Below, in pieces: positions 53,529 through 63,977 of a stretch of 64,000 nucleotides of DNA. The DNA is taken from the NCBI RefSeq assembly GCF_010501015.1, contig NZ_QVML01000001.1, forward strand, positions 247,845 to 311,844. The letters are read 5' to 3'. The translations under genes and the position numbers were made by a program. Source of the stretch: Bacteroides sp. 214 (GTDB taxonomy: Bacteria > Bacteroidota > Bacteroidia > Bacteroidales > Bacteroidaceae). A model generated the notes under the pieces. It was not told where the DNA came from. It saw only the letters and a program-made list of their open reading frames with translations, and did no database searches. Each line of letters begins with the position of its first letter. The stretch's first letter is position 1.

Positions 53529-55676
53529 TTAAAATCTTTTTATCAATTTAATGCTCTCGGTTTCGTTATTTGTAACAACTTTCACTATAAGCATTTGTGT
53601 ATCAATTTTCGCAAGAGGTATTTCGAGCTTTTTGTCGTTACAACCGCTGATTTTATTTAGTAACAGGCCCTCCGCGGAGTATATCATTATATTGCTTATG
53701 TCAGTTTTCGAATGAATTTTTAGAACATTGTCGGTAGTGATATGAGCATTTAGTTTGCTTTCTTTTTTTATTTCTTCAATAGTAGTTTTATTTCCTGCGG
53801 TATACATTTGTGGCCATGGCATCTGTGTCAGACCGTCGCCTATATAAAAACTAAGATGTGGAGGTTGGTTGTAGCAGACATTTTGCCAGGCAACACTCAG
53901 ACGGTACATGGGGTCGTGCATAAGGGTGTATAGCCGGTGTTCGGTAGGAATACGGGTGGTATAAATACGTATTTTGGTGGAATCGTTTGCTTCCATGAGA
54001 ATAACCTCTTCGCGCCAGTCGCCCAAGATATCTGCCGATAACATGGGGGATTTGCGTGAACCATAAATACTTGTTCCTGTGAGAATAAGGATGTTATTGG
54101 CTTTGGATCCATTCCATTTAGCAATAGCATTACCGTCGAGTATCTCGTCTTGTAAATCTCCATCCCAATAGATACGGAAACTAATGGTGGGCTTGCTCGT
54201 CGAAATGAGTTCACCTTTGCAGTTATACGTTCCATCACCATAAGCACTCCACATTTCAAAACCTCGGTGGTTAGGGTCAATATCAGCAGCCAGTCCGCGA
54301 CCATTATCATTGTACGAAGGACCTCCCCATATAATTTCCCCAGTGCGGGCATCATGCATTTCATAACCATAGGTACTGGTAGCGGGTGCTTCTTCAAGCA
54401 CTTGCCATACTTCGAGTCCAGGACGATCGGGATCGAGATCACTCACGTGCATCGCATCGCCATGTCCTAATCCAGTCCGGTATAATAATGTACCGTCATG
54501 ATTGATAGCACACGAACCATAGATGATTTCGTCGAAACCGTCTCCGTCTACATCTGCCACAGAAAGGTTGTGATTGCCTTGCCCATAGGCACCTTCGCCT
54601 GCGATGTCTGATATATGTTCCCAACGTTTTTCTATTTTACCATTTCTGAAATCATAAGCCACTAAGGTCGTTTTTTTGTAATAACCTCTACACATCACGA
54701 AACTAGGTCGAACACCATCCAAATAAGCTACACACGACAAGAAGCGATCTACACGGTTGCCGTAACTATCTCCCCAAGAGCTAACATTTCCGCGAGGAAT
54801 TTCATAGGGAACGGTATGCAATTCTTCACCTGTCAGCCCGTCGAAAACAGTAAGATATTCAGGACCATCGAGAATATACCCACAAGTAGAATTCATTTGC
54901 AGGCTACGGTAATCTGCGTTTGGGTCATCGTTATTCATAATAATGTGTTTCCCTTTACCGTCTATGGTTCCTGGAGCGGTTTTGCATACAATCTCTGAGC
55001 GTCCGTCACCATCAAAATCATATACCAATAGTTGAGTATAGTGAGATCCGGCGCGAATGTTTTTTCCCAACCCGATTCGCCATAGTTGCGTGCCGTCTAG
55101 CTTGTAGGCATCAATAAAAACCTCGCCTGTTATACCCGAATGGGCATTGTCGCGTGCATTTGTGGGGCGCCACATTACAATAATTTCATATTCTCCATCG
55201 CCATCCAAATCGCCAACACTACTATCGTTAGGGAAATAGCTATAGTTTTCTCCGTTAGCGTAAACCGTTGTTTTATCTTCTTTTACGTAATTGGGTGGTG
55301 TTATTCCTGATTCCGGACGATTGAGCTGGATTGTCATATACTGTTGTGCCCAAGGGGTAACTTCTTTAGAACCTACCGCTTCTTCTTTTCCGTTTATTAC
55401 TGCCTTTACCTTATAAATATCGGTGGATTTTCCTGTTTTATCGGTAATGTTAGTAGCTTCGGTAGCCGATACGGTTTGTAACAATTCTCCATTTTTGTAA
55501 ATATTGAAGGCTACTTCCTTTTCATTACCTTGTAGTCGCCAATTGAGGTGCACTCCACTAATAAGCTTAATAGCTACCAAACTTCTGTCTAAAGTTTCCA
55601 TTTGTCTTTCTTGTCCCTGTATAGGTGTTGATTGCCCAAGAACGAAGAGAATTAAAAAAAGTAGTAAATTTCTCAT
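53529..55676 (-). CDS. PL11 rhamnogalacturonan lyase with T9SS type A-like C-terminal domain
   Basis: A 715-residue protein. The start is placed at the internal Met (55674-55676), which begins a clean signal peptide (MRNLLLFLILFVLGQS), not 42 bp upstream, because a minus-strand -7 box (55724-55731) would put transcription start at about 55717. The PL11 core (~25-620) has SVGDLDGDGEYEI, YDFDGDGRSEI, GHGDAMHVSDLDPDRPG and YRLSVAWQNVCYNQPPHLSFYIG. The C-terminal ~70 residues end in MIYSAEGLLLNKISG ... ESIKLIKRF, a T9SS type A-like tail absent from the other PL11 (28367). This copy is therefore likely exported to the surface or medium, the other periplasmic. Confidence 0.92.
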   Translation of the reverse strand: MRNLLLFLILFVLGQSTPIQGQERQMETLDRSLVAIKLISGVHLNWRLQGNEKEVAFNIYKNGELLQTVSATEATNITDKTGKSTDIYKVKAVINGKEEAVGSKEVTPWAQQYMTIQLNRPESGITPPNYVKEDKTTVYANGENYSYFPNDSSVGDLDGDGEYEIIVMWRPTNARDNAHSGITGEVFIDAYKLDGTQLWRIGLGKNIRAGSHYTQLLVYDFDGDGRSEIVCKTAPGTIDGKGKHIIMNNDDPNADYRSLQMNSTCGYILDGPEYLTVFDGLTGEELHTVPYEIPRGNVSSWGDSYGNRVDRFLSCVAYLDGVRPSFVMCRGYYKKTTLVAYDFRNGKIEKRWEHISDIAGEGAYGQGNHNLSVADVDGDGFDEIIYGSCAINHDGTLLYRTGLGHGDAMHVSDLDPDRPGLEVWQVLEEAPATSTYGYEMHDARTGEIIWGGPSYNDNGRGLAADIDPNHRGFEMWSAYGDGTYNCKGELISTSKPTISFRIYWDGDLQDEILDGNAIAKWNGSKANNILILTGTSIYGSRKSPMLSADILGDWREEVILMEANDSTKIRIYTTRIPTEHRLYTLMHDPMYRLSVAWQNVCYNQPPHLSFYIGDGLTQMPWPQMYTAGNKTTIEEIKKESKLNAHITTDNVLKIHSKTDISNIMIYSAEGLLLNKISGCNDKKLEIPLAKIDTQMLIVKVVTNNETESIKLIKRF

Positions 55677-55723
55677 AGATATAATATTATAATGTGTTAT
55701 GATGCGCTTGTGCATCATAAAGG

Positions 55724-55731
55724 CAAAGGTA
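55724..55731 (-). promoter_or_regulatory. -7 box of the minus-strand PL11 gene
   Basis: CAAAGGTA on the plus strand reads TACCTTTG on the minus strand, matching TAnnTTTG; the predicted start is ~40 nt before the ATG at 55676. A GTAGTACTAC palindrome (55735-55744) lies just upstream. Confidence 0.6.
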
Positions 55732-55783
55732 TGAGTAGTACTACATTAAAAAATGGTTACTAATTCCAATATTTGTAATGTAG

Positions 55784-55896
55784 TTCAGTTGGACTGAAAT
55801 ATGTAGTTCCCTCTTAATGGAACACCATTTTGACCAAAAAATACAGGTAATGGAATTACTGTCTATTCTTAGTGAAAGTCTTTTAGGATAAGTTTG
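55784..55896 (+). promoter_or_regulatory. susC promoter region with small dyads
   Basis: A -7 box TAAGTTTG followed by CA (55889-55898) lies 65 bp before the susC start. The divergent region upstream holds the dyad TTCAGT-TGG-ACTGAA (55784-55798) and inverted TAATTCCA/TGGAATTA elements, candidates for HTCS control of both directions. No gene is present between 55677 and 55963. Confidence 0.5.
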
Positions 55897-55963
55897 CAGT
55901 AGGGTTTCATTTCTTCGGATTGAAACTTCAATGTTTTACTATTTATCTATTAAGTTAATATTT

Positions 55964-58900
55964 ATGAGAAACAAATCGAAGAAGTTTTTGTGGATGCTAC
56001 TCTTGCTGGTAGCAACAACAGCTGTCGCACAACAAGGGAAAACAATCTCGGGTGTGATAGTAGACAATAATGGTGAGACTGTTATTGGCGCAAATGTTAC
56101 AGTTGATGGTACATCAAATGGTACTATAACTAATCTTGACGGGGAGTTTAAACTGCAAAATGTGGCAGAGAATGCTAAACTGAAAGTAAGCTACATTGGT
56201 TATAACACACAAGTGGTAAGCGTTGCAGGTAAAACAAACTTTCGCATCGTGCTTGAGGAGGATTCACAGGCATTAGAAGAGGTTGTTGTTATCGGATATG
56301 GTTCGGTAAAGAAGACTACTTTAACCTCTGCTGTATCTAAAATGGACGCTAAAGGAATAGAAAATCGCCCTCTAGCTCGTCCGGAAACGGCTTTACAAGG
56401 ACAATTGGCTGGGGTAGCTGTACGTAGTGTAAGTGGAGAACCAGGTGCGGACATGCAAATTCGTGTACGTGGTGCGGCTTCTATCAATGCGTCTTCAGAT
56501 CCGCTTTATGTAGTAGATGGTGTTCCTATTACGACTTTGAGCGGTATCAATCCAGCCGATATTCAATCTATTGAGGTATTGAAAGATGCTTCTTCGGCGG
56601 CTATTTATGGTTCCAGAGGGTCTAATGGGGTGGTGCTCGTTACCACTAAAAAGGGCAAAAGTGGTAAACCGCAAATATCATTTAATGCCAGTTATGGTTT
56701 TCAAACAATGGAAAAGAAATTAGATTTGTTAAGTGCCACAGAGTGGATGGAGTTTAGAACAAGATGGAATGATGCTTCGTATTTGTCGGCAGCCAGAGGC
56801 AGGGGAGTAGAAGCTAGCATCAGTGACTCCAATAGCCAGCGTATGGCAAAGTTAGGATTGACAGCTGCTAATTACAACTATATGTTGGATGAGCGTTGGT
56901 TTAACTATATGAGTGATGAAACAAAAGCATCTCACAACTATACAGCTACTTCCGAGGGATTAAGTTTATTGGACTGGCAAGATGAGTTTTATCGTACAGC
57001 TGCTATCCAGGATTACAGCCTAACAGTGTCGGGTGCTACGGAACATACTAATTATCTTTTCTCGGGCGGATACCTCAATCAAGAAGGATTGGCTACCGGA
57101 ACTGATTACGAACGCGCTGCTTTTCGCGCCAATATAGAATCAAAAATCAATAAATATATTGCTGTAGGTGTACAATTAGCTCCTACTTATATAAAAAGAA
57201 ACGGATCAGGACTTGCCAATGGAAAGGATTCTCGTTCACATACAGTATTATCGTCTACACCAGTTTCAGAACCGGGAGTAGGGTATATGACTAACGTAGA
57301 GCCTAATGTAAGGTATCTTTGGGCAGGTAATGCTCCCAGCCCTGTATATTATATGCAAAAGAATATCCGCAAAGACGAGATGGTGCGCATGTTAGGAAAT
57401 GCATTCTTGCGTATCACTCCTCTGAAAGGTTTGCGAATTGAACTCTCGGGTTCGGTAAACTACTACGATTACCAACGTAGTTCATACACTTATTCAAGTA
57501 CAGGTAGTACATGGACGGCAGGAGAGGGAACAAATTCTTCGGGAGGACACAATACTTCGCGTACATGGAGTACCTTATTACAGGCGTTAGTAAACTATGA
57601 TGCAACCTTTGGCAAACATACCATTAACGCTATGGCAGGTACCTCCTCCGAACAAAGTAATGTTGGTTTTTCAACCGATCAAACATTTAATAAACCTTTT
57701 CCTAATGATGCAATTGTTTATTCTTTTGATGGATCGAAAGTGGCTATTGGCACAGATAAGGTAACACAAGCCACACCTAATAAGCTGGCTTCTGTATTCG
57801 GACGTTTGCAATATAGTTTTGACGAACGATATGTTTTTTCGGGTAGTTTACGTTATGATGGTGGTTCTGTTTTTGGGGCTAATAATAAGTGGGGATTGTT
57901 CCCTGCGCTATCTGGTGCTTGGATTATGTCTAACGAAAATTTCTTTAAGAACATAAACCTCTCGTGGTTTAGTACTTTGAAACTTAGAGCTAGCTATGGA
58001 GTAACCGGAAATAATTCTATTAGCGCGACTGCTGCTTATCCTACACTTACCGCGGTAACATATGGAGGTATGTCTGGCTATAACTCCAATACATTAGGTA
58101 ATATGGATTTGGGCTGGGAAAAAACACACAGTACCGACATTGCAGTTGATTTTGGCTTCCTCGATAATCGGATTCAACTCTCTTTGGACTGGTACACCAA
58201 AAACACTAAAGACCTTCTTTACCAAGTGCCTTCATTAGGCGCATCTGGCTTTAGCACTGTGTGGAGTAACATCGGTAATATAAAGAATAGAGGTTTTGAA
58301 GTAGAATTAAACACTCGCAATTTCGCGGGAGCTTTTTCTTGGAACACTTCATTTAACTTAGGTTTTAATAAAAACAAAGTAATATCTATTGGTATAGACA
58401 ATACGCCTATTTATTCGGGTCAAGACAATTCGTCGAATGTGTTGATGGTGGGCAAGCCTGTTAATTGTTACTATATGTACGAAGCTATCGGCGTGTGGAA
58501 AACACAACAGGAAATTGATGATTATAGTGCGAAGTTTAATGGGCAAAAGGTAACCTTCCAAGGTACAGCGATTAAACCGGGAGATATTCGTTATCGCGAT
58601 GTGAATGATGATGGTGTTTTTGATAAGGAAAATGACCGTGCGATAATGGGAAGCCCCACACCAAAGTTTACCTATGGGATGACCAATACTTTCTCATACA
58701 AAGATTTTGATTTATCTATCTTATTAACAGCACAGTCGGGTGGGAAAATTTACGGATTAATTGGTCGTGCTATTGACCGCCCTGGTATGGGAGCAACAGG
58801 AAATGTATTGGGGCATTGGAGAAATGCGTGGTGGTCGGAAACAGAACAAGGTGATGGAAAAACTCCTTACATTCTTAGTAGTACAACAGGAACTACTGTA

Positions 58901-59170
58901 GATACACGTTGGCTCTACTCTTCGGACTACCTGCGTGTGAAAAATATTACCTTAGGCTATAAGCTACCTATCAATCCGAAAATTATTTCGTATGCCCGTA
59001 TTTATGCTTCAATAGAGAACTTGGCGAAATGGGACAATTACTATGGAGGGTATTCTCCTGAATCAGCTAATAACGGTTCCGGACCAGGTGGACAAAGTGC
59101 TTTGGGGCTGGATTATAGTAGCTACCCTACGCCACGTATCATAACCTTTGGTGTAAACATTAATTTTTAA
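55964..59170 (+). CDS. SusC/RagA-family TonB-dependent transporter
   Basis: A 1068-residue complete SusC protein. The ATG at 55964 starts a good signal peptide (MRNKSKKFLWMLLLLVATTAVAQ); the longer in-frame start at 55931 adds residues that spoil it. Order: carboxypeptidase-like domain (~25-105, GKTISGVIVDNNGETVIGANV), TonB box region (EEVVVIGYG), plug (~115-235, with LQGQLAGVAV and DPLYVVDGVPI), 22-strand barrel to the final FGVNINF. It pairs with the susD gene 12 bp downstream. Expected ligand: RG-I fragments made by the neighbouring lyases and hydrolases (inferred). Confidence 0.97.
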   Translation: MRNKSKKFLWMLLLLVATTAVAQQGKTISGVIVDNNGETVIGANVTVDGTSNGTITNLDGEFKLQNVAENAKLKVSYIGYNTQVVSVAGKTNFRIVLEEDSQALEEVVVIGYGSVKKTTLTSAVSKMDAKGIENRPLARPETALQGQLAGVAVRSVSGEPGADMQIRVRGAASINASSDPLYVVDGVPITTLSGINPADIQSIEVLKDASSAAIYGSRGSNGVVLVTTKKGKSGKPQISFNASYGFQTMEKKLDLLSATEWMEFRTRWNDASYLSAARGRGVEASISDSNSQRMAKLGLTAANYNYMLDERWFNYMSDETKASHNYTATSEGLSLLDWQDEFYRTAAIQDYSLTVSGATEHTNYLFSGGYLNQEGLATGTDYERAAFRANIESKINKYIAVGVQLAPTYIKRNGSGLANGKDSRSHTVLSSTPVSEPGVGYMTNVEPNVRYLWAGNAPSPVYYMQKNIRKDEMVRMLGNAFLRITPLKGLRIELSGSVNYYDYQRSSYTYSSTGSTWTAGEGTNSSGGHNTSRTWSTLLQALVNYDATFGKHTINAMAGTSSEQSNVGFSTDQTFNKPFPNDAIVYSFDGSKVAIGTDKVTQATPNKLASVFGRLQYSFDERYVFSGSLRYDGGSVFGANNKWGLFPALSGAWIMSNENFFKNINLSWFSTLKLRASYGVTGNNSISATAAYPTLTAVTYGGMSGYNSNTLGNMDLGWEKTHSTDIAVDFGFLDNRIQLSLDWYTKNTKDLLYQVPSLGASGFSTVWSNIGNIKNRGFEVELNTRNFAGAFSWNTSFNLGFNKNKVISIGIDNTPIYSGQDNSSNVLMVGKPVNCYYMYEAIGVWKTQQEIDDYSAKFNGQKVTFQGTAIKPGDIRYRDVNDDGVFDKENDRAIMGSPTPKFTYGMTNTFSYKDFDLSILLTAQSGGKIYGLIGRAIDRPGMGATGNVLGHWRNAWWSETEQGDGKTPYILSSTTGTTVDTRWLYSSDYLRVKNITLGYKLPINPKIISYARIYASIENLAKWDNYYGGYSPESANNGSGPGGQSALGLDYSSYPTPRIITFGVNINF

Positions 59171-59182
59171 TCAAAACAAAAA

Positions 59183-60856
59183 ATGAATATGAAAAGAATC
59201 ATATATATAGCAAAAGCAAGCTTCATGATAGGTGTATGCTTAGCACTAACGTCGTGCGAAGATTTCTTGACTAGTGCACCCAGTAATCTTCTCTCTTCGG
59301 ATGGGTTTTATCAAACCCCCTCGCAATCGGAACAAGGAATTGTTGGCGTTTATGCAGGGCTTTATGACATGGCTTTACTCGAACATCTTTATCTATCCGA
59401 GTGTCGCTCGGACAATGCGTGGGTAACCCCTAAAACAAATGGATTTCGCGAATACTCAGAAATTGGAACTTTTCGGGCGGATTACTCTTTGAGTACATTT
59501 GATGATGTATGGAACAAATGGTATAAGATTATTTACGATGCTAATGTAGCACTTGCTAAAATACCATCTTGTGACTTTGGTACTCGTGATGATTTCAAAA
59601 ATCAACTTTTAGGTGAAGCTCACTTTCTCAGAGGATGGGCATACTTTGAAATGGTTCGTTTATTCGGAAATATTCCATTAATAGATAAACCACTCTCTCC
59701 TGATGAAGTGAAAAACATAAAATTATCTCCTGAGCGAGAAATCTATGATAAAATTATTGTTCCCGATTTAATTGAAGCAAAGACAATATTACCAATAAAC
59801 AGCGAAATGAAAAATGCCAGTACCACATCTATAGCTGGTAAAGGACGTGCCGATAAAATAGCCGCACAAGCTATGTTGGGACGAGTATATATGACTATGG
59901 CAGGTTTTCCCTTAAATGATTCCTCGGCACAAGCTTTGGCAGAAACCGAATTGAAGGCAGTAATTACTTTCTCGGAGGGAAATAACAATATGTATTGGGC
60001 GCCTGATAGCACGGAGTGGAGAAAACAATTTCTTCCTGCAGATGCGTATTATAACAAATACCCTATTTTTTCGATTCAATATCGTGCTGGAGGTACTGGA
60101 AATAAAGCGATATTTTATTTTGGCCCTACATTGCCAACCTCCTACGCAACGTACAATATCTTTGGGAATGGTATTTATGTAGAGAAATCATTGATGTACG
60201 AATTTGATAAGGTCTACACACAAGGAGATATACAACTTCGTGATGCTCGTGGATATGATTATTCTATCTTGTCTGGTTTTGATGCCGAACCTAACTTCCC
60301 AGAATACTCTAAATCTATCGATAAACTGACATTGGAAGGTGGTAGTGTTGTAGATGTACAATCAAACGCTATGTTTTATAAATTTATGCCTTCAAAGCAT
60401 AAAATCAATGCACTGGGAATGACGATAGACTATGACAAATCCATGTCGGGTAATCAGGATTGGCCAGTGAATCATCCGGTATTGCGTTATGAAGACGTAT
60501 TGTTAATGTATGCTGAGATATTAGTTAGTAAGAGTGATGTGGCAGGAGCAATGAATATTGTAAACCGTATTCGCCAAAGAGCTGGTTGCGCCCCCGAATC
60601 GACAAATAATGCTACCGAAGCACTTAAGTTTGTTAAGCGCGAACGTCGCATAGAATTAATGGGTGAAGGAGTTCGTTGGTTTGACTTAGTTCGTTGGAAT
60701 GAGTGGAAAGGAGCTATTGAGAATATGTTTGATAGTTATAATAACCCGGATGGTATAGACAAAGCCAATGTGAAAGAGGGGCGTTATCTTTATCCGATTC
60801 CGATGGATCAGGTGAATGTGAAGCCTGGACTGTATAATCAGAATACAGGGTATTAG
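59183..60856 (+). CDS. SusD/RagB-family lipoprotein
   Basis: A 557-residue protein with a lipoprotein signal (ALTSCEDFL). SusD features: DGFYQTPSQSEQGIVGVYAGLYD near the N-terminus, the AHFLRGWAYFEMVRLFGNIPLI helix pair, and the C-terminal NRIRQRAGC and RRIELMGEGVRWFDLVRW motifs. It forms the lid of the SusC transporter encoded upstream. Typical length. A terminator hairpin 22 bp after the stop precedes the GH2 gene. Confidence 0.97.
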   Translation: MNMKRIIYIAKASFMIGVCLALTSCEDFLTSAPSNLLSSDGFYQTPSQSEQGIVGVYAGLYDMALLEHLYLSECRSDNAWVTPKTNGFREYSEIGTFRADYSLSTFDDVWNKWYKIIYDANVALAKIPSCDFGTRDDFKNQLLGEAHFLRGWAYFEMVRLFGNIPLIDKPLSPDEVKNIKLSPEREIYDKIIVPDLIEAKTILPINSEMKNASTTSIAGKGRADKIAAQAMLGRVYMTMAGFPLNDSSAQALAETELKAVITFSEGNNNMYWAPDSTEWRKQFLPADAYYNKYPIFSIQYRAGGTGNKAIFYFGPTLPTSYATYNIFGNGIYVEKSLMYEFDKVYTQGDIQLRDARGYDYSILSGFDAEPNFPEYSKSIDKLTLEGGSVVDVQSNAMFYKFMPSKHKINALGMTIDYDKSMSGNQDWPVNHPVLRYEDVLLMYAEILVSKSDVAGAMNIVNRIRQRAGCAPESTNNATEALKFVKRERRIELMGEGVRWFDLVRWNEWKGAIENMFDSYNNPDGIDKANVKEGRYLYPIPMDQVNVKPGLYNQNTGY

Positions 60857-60877
60857 TTTAATTTTTAGGTAAATTTT

Positions 60878-60911
60878 GAAAGAAGAAGGGTAAATCAACC
60901 CTTCTTCTTTC
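60878..60911 (+). terminator. Hairpin terminator after susD
   Basis: A perfect 14-bp stem (60878-60891 with 60898-60911, GAAAGAAGAAGGGT on the left) with a 6-nt loop. There is no long T-run after it, so partial read-through into the GH2 gene is possible, which would lower its level relative to susCD. Confidence 0.75.
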
Positions 60912-61045
60912 CACTAAAAGCAATCATAAATCATATCGCCTTTACGTAAGCATGGAGCTTTCGTTTTGTAGGTAACTCTACCCGTATAAAATGTGGGCTA
61001 AAAGAGGTGCAACTAATATAAATAACAAAAAAAGACATTAATAAC

Positions 61046-63916
61046 ATGAAAAATATATATAAATCAGGAATAACACTTTTGTTCCTATTACTGTTGTGTC
61101 GCTACAGCTATGCTCAAGAACACCTCTCCCTCAACGGCAGTTGGCGATTTGCTTTAGCCAAAACACCAACCGAGGCAACTGCCTTGGCTGAATTCTATTT
61201 GCCAACCTTTGATGACAGCAAGTTCGATAAAATCCCTGTACCTTCTAATTGGGCGGTGTTGGGCTATGAAGAACCAGTCTATCGCGGATTTAAAGACAAT
61301 CAAGCTAGCGAAGGGTTTTATTTGCATGAATTTACTATTCCCAAAGGCATGGGCGAGAAACGTGTACTATTACATTTCGGAGGAGTATGGTCGTCAGCAG
61401 AGGTGTGGCTGAATGGTCATTACTTGGGTCGTTACGATAGTGGCTATACTTCTTTTGCTTTCGATGTAACGGGTAAACTAAATGGCAAAGGCAAGAATAG
61501 TTTGGCTGTTCGCGTGAGACAAGTAACCCGTGACTACAAAAGTGACACCTTCGACGATTGGACTTTGGGAGGCATTTATCGCGATGTAACTCTTGAATCT
61601 ATGCCTCGTGACAGATATATAGACATGGTGACGGCACAAACTATGTTCGATAATGAATACAGGGATGCCGATCTGAAAATTCGCACTATGATTAGTGACC
61701 GACAAAAAAACACATTGCCAGGCAATTACTCTAGTCCAGGAGAACCGTATGATTTACGCGTTACACTTACTAATAAAGAGGGTAAGGAAGTTGTTAAGCA
61801 GCAATTAACTATTCCCGCACATATTTCTACTGATCGCGAAGTATCGCTAACGTTACGTGTACAAGCACCTCACCACTGGAATGCTGAGACGCCTTATTTA
61901 TATAACCTCACGGTAGAATTACTGGAAAGAGGCAATATTTCCCATACACGTACTGAGCGCATCGGCTTTCGTGAGATTTCTACCACAGGTGGTGTGTTTC
62001 GCATTAACGGACAGGCGGTAAAGTTACGCGGGGTAAACAGACACGATGAACATCCCGAAGTAGGTCGCGCTACGACACGCGAGCATTGGTTGCAAGATAT
62101 TACTATGATGAAAGCTGCCAACATCAATTATATCCGCATGGCACACTACACTCACGCACGTGGCTTTATCGAACTGTGCGACGAAATGGGTATGTATGTA
62201 GGTAACGAGGTATCATTGGGTGGTGCGTCAATGCTTATGTATGATCCTTCGTTTGCAGGAGCTGTATTGCAACGCTCATATGACACGGTAATTCGCGACA
62301 TCAATAGTCCGAGTATTATTTATTGGTCTGTGGGTAACGAAGATCCTTTAACTTCACTACATATGGCAGGTGTAAAAACAGTAAAATCCATAGACCCCAC
62401 ACGTCCTGTATTGCTGCCTTGGCGTGCCGAATGTTGGCTGCCCGAAGAGATAGACATTCTTGCACCGCATTATTGGCATCCAAGCGAATACGATGAATTG
62501 GCCGCCCAGTCTACTCGCCCAATTATTACCACCGAATACACACATGCCTTCGGTACGCATGGTTTCGGTGGATTGGAAGCGCGTTGGAAAGCGCTTACTA
62601 AACATCCGGCAGGAGCGGGAGGTGCTATTTGGATGTGGGCCGACCAAGGAATCAAAACTCCGGTAAAACTCGATAATCCCAATAAATTAAGCGATGGTAA
62701 CGAATATCTACGCATCGATGAGAATGGTTGGGATGGTATAGTGGATTCGTATCGCAACATAACGCAAGATTATCTAGAAACGAAAGCTGTATACGCGTAT
62801 GTATATCCTGCAGTAAATACCGTTTCGTTTGTTCCTGGAGAGGCTTCTGTGCGTATTCCTATCCAAAATGAGTATGATTTTACGAACTTGAGTAATGTGA
62901 AAATAACATGGTCTATTCGCGAAGATGCTAAAGAACTGGCTTCGGGAATAACTTCTGTTGAAGGAAAACCACATTCCACAGCCATATTCAAACTTCCGTT
63001 AGAGGTACTTAAAAGTGTAGAAGCAAGAAAAATATACTATGCATGGCTTACATTTACGAATACACAAGGAATAGAGATTTGTCGTAAGGCAGTAGAACTC
63101 CGTCCATCTCTTGAACTGCCTATGCAAGTTGTTCGCAGTACTACGAAGCCAACAGTAATAAATGGAGAAACAGTTATTATACAAGCAAATGATATACGCT
63201 ACCTCTTTGATTCTAAAACAGGACATTTGGTAAGCGGGGAGATAGGCGGAAAGCAATTAATAACCGAATTGAAACCCACAATCTGGCGCACACCTGACCG
63301 TAGTGAAACAAGCGTAATAGGTAGGCAGTTTGCACGTGAAGCGGGGCATTTTAATAAATTTACACCTTCGGTTGAAGTTTGGAACATTGAAGAAAGTGCA
63401 ACAACTGTTATAATCTCTACAAAAGTAAAATATATCATAGATACAAAGAATAGCTTTGTTGCAACCTATTGTTACACCATTGGCGCAGACGGTAAACTGG
63501 ATGTGCATTACGAGTTCTTGACCAATGTAAGTGTTCCGTCATTACCTGTGGTAGGTATGGAAATGAAGACAGTAAAGGAGTTGGATAATCTGTATTGGTT
63601 AGGACTTGGCCCTTACAACGGCTATCCCAACAAACAATCTGCAGCTATACTTGGTGTATGGGGTGGTGTAGCCGGAACTACAGAAACTATAGGAACAAAA
63701 GTTACTCGCTGGATTGAACGAAGTGGGAGCGCTGGTAAATTACATATAACCAATATTGGCTATATGGAACATAGCGCTGCCAACCCCGAAGTTATTTCAA
63801 TACTTTCGGGGGTTGCAGCAAGACCAGAGAAAGGGCGCAAAGCGGATGATTCTTTTCCGCGATTATTGACGGATGAACTGTTCGTGGGTGGATTTACTGT
63901 GGAACTCATGAAGTAA
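61046..63916 (+). CDS. Secreted GH2-family beta-galactosidase-like enzyme
   Basis: A 956-residue protein with a signal peptide (~1-24, ending SYAQ). LacZ-like order: sugar-binding domain (~25-195, VPSNWAVLGYEEPVYRGF), Ig-like (~200-310), TIM barrel (~315-590) with acid/base Glu432 (VGNEDP) and nucleophile Glu497 (TTEYTHAFG), second Ig-like domain, and a C-terminal Bgal_small_N-type domain (~715-955, YLFDSKTGHLVS, IWRTPDRSE, LGLGPYNGYP). Beta-galactosidase is the default call; the variant LGLGPYNGYP in place of the usual GRGP suggests a specificity differing from classical LacZ. Last gene of PUL C in the window. Confidence 0.92.
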   Translation: MKNIYKSGITLLFLLLLCRYSYAQEHLSLNGSWRFALAKTPTEATALAEFYLPTFDDSKFDKIPVPSNWAVLGYEEPVYRGFKDNQASEGFYLHEFTIPKGMGEKRVLLHFGGVWSSAEVWLNGHYLGRYDSGYTSFAFDVTGKLNGKGKNSLAVRVRQVTRDYKSDTFDDWTLGGIYRDVTLESMPRDRYIDMVTAQTMFDNEYRDADLKIRTMISDRQKNTLPGNYSSPGEPYDLRVTLTNKEGKEVVKQQLTIPAHISTDREVSLTLRVQAPHHWNAETPYLYNLTVELLERGNISHTRTERIGFREISTTGGVFRINGQAVKLRGVNRHDEHPEVGRATTREHWLQDITMMKAANINYIRMAHYTHARGFIELCDEMGMYVGNEVSLGGASMLMYDPSFAGAVLQRSYDTVIRDINSPSIIYWSVGNEDPLTSLHMAGVKTVKSIDPTRPVLLPWRAECWLPEEIDILAPHYWHPSEYDELAAQSTRPIITTEYTHAFGTHGFGGLEARWKALTKHPAGAGGAIWMWADQGIKTPVKLDNPNKLSDGNEYLRIDENGWDGIVDSYRNITQDYLETKAVYAYVYPAVNTVSFVPGEASVRIPIQNEYDFTNLSNVKITWSIREDAKELASGITSVEGKPHSTAIFKLPLEVLKSVEARKIYYAWLTFTNTQGIEICRKAVELRPSLELPMQVVRSTTKPTVINGETVIIQANDIRYLFDSKTGHLVSGEIGGKQLITELKPTIWRTPDRSETSVIGRQFAREAGHFNKFTPSVEVWNIEESATTVIISTKVKYIIDTKNSFVATYCYTIGADGKLDVHYEFLTNVSVPSLPVVGMEMKTVKELDNLYWLGLGPYNGYPNKQSAAILGVWGGVAGTTETIGTKVTRWIERSGSAGKLHITNIGYMEHSAANPEVISILSGVAARPEKGRKADDSFPRLLTDELFVGGFTVELMK

Positions 63917-63932
63917 TATCTAATAAAAAAAC

Positions 63933-63977
63933 AAAAACAATTTCAAAAACAGGAATTTTGTTTTTGAAATTGTTTTT
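63933..63977 (+). terminator. Terminator after the last GH2 gene
   Basis: A perfect 19-bp AT-rich stem (63933-63951 with 63959-63977) and a 7-nt loop, the distal arm ending in TTGTTTTTT. A possible -7 box (TATTTTTG, 63984-63991) follows for a gene beyond the window. Confidence 0.85.
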
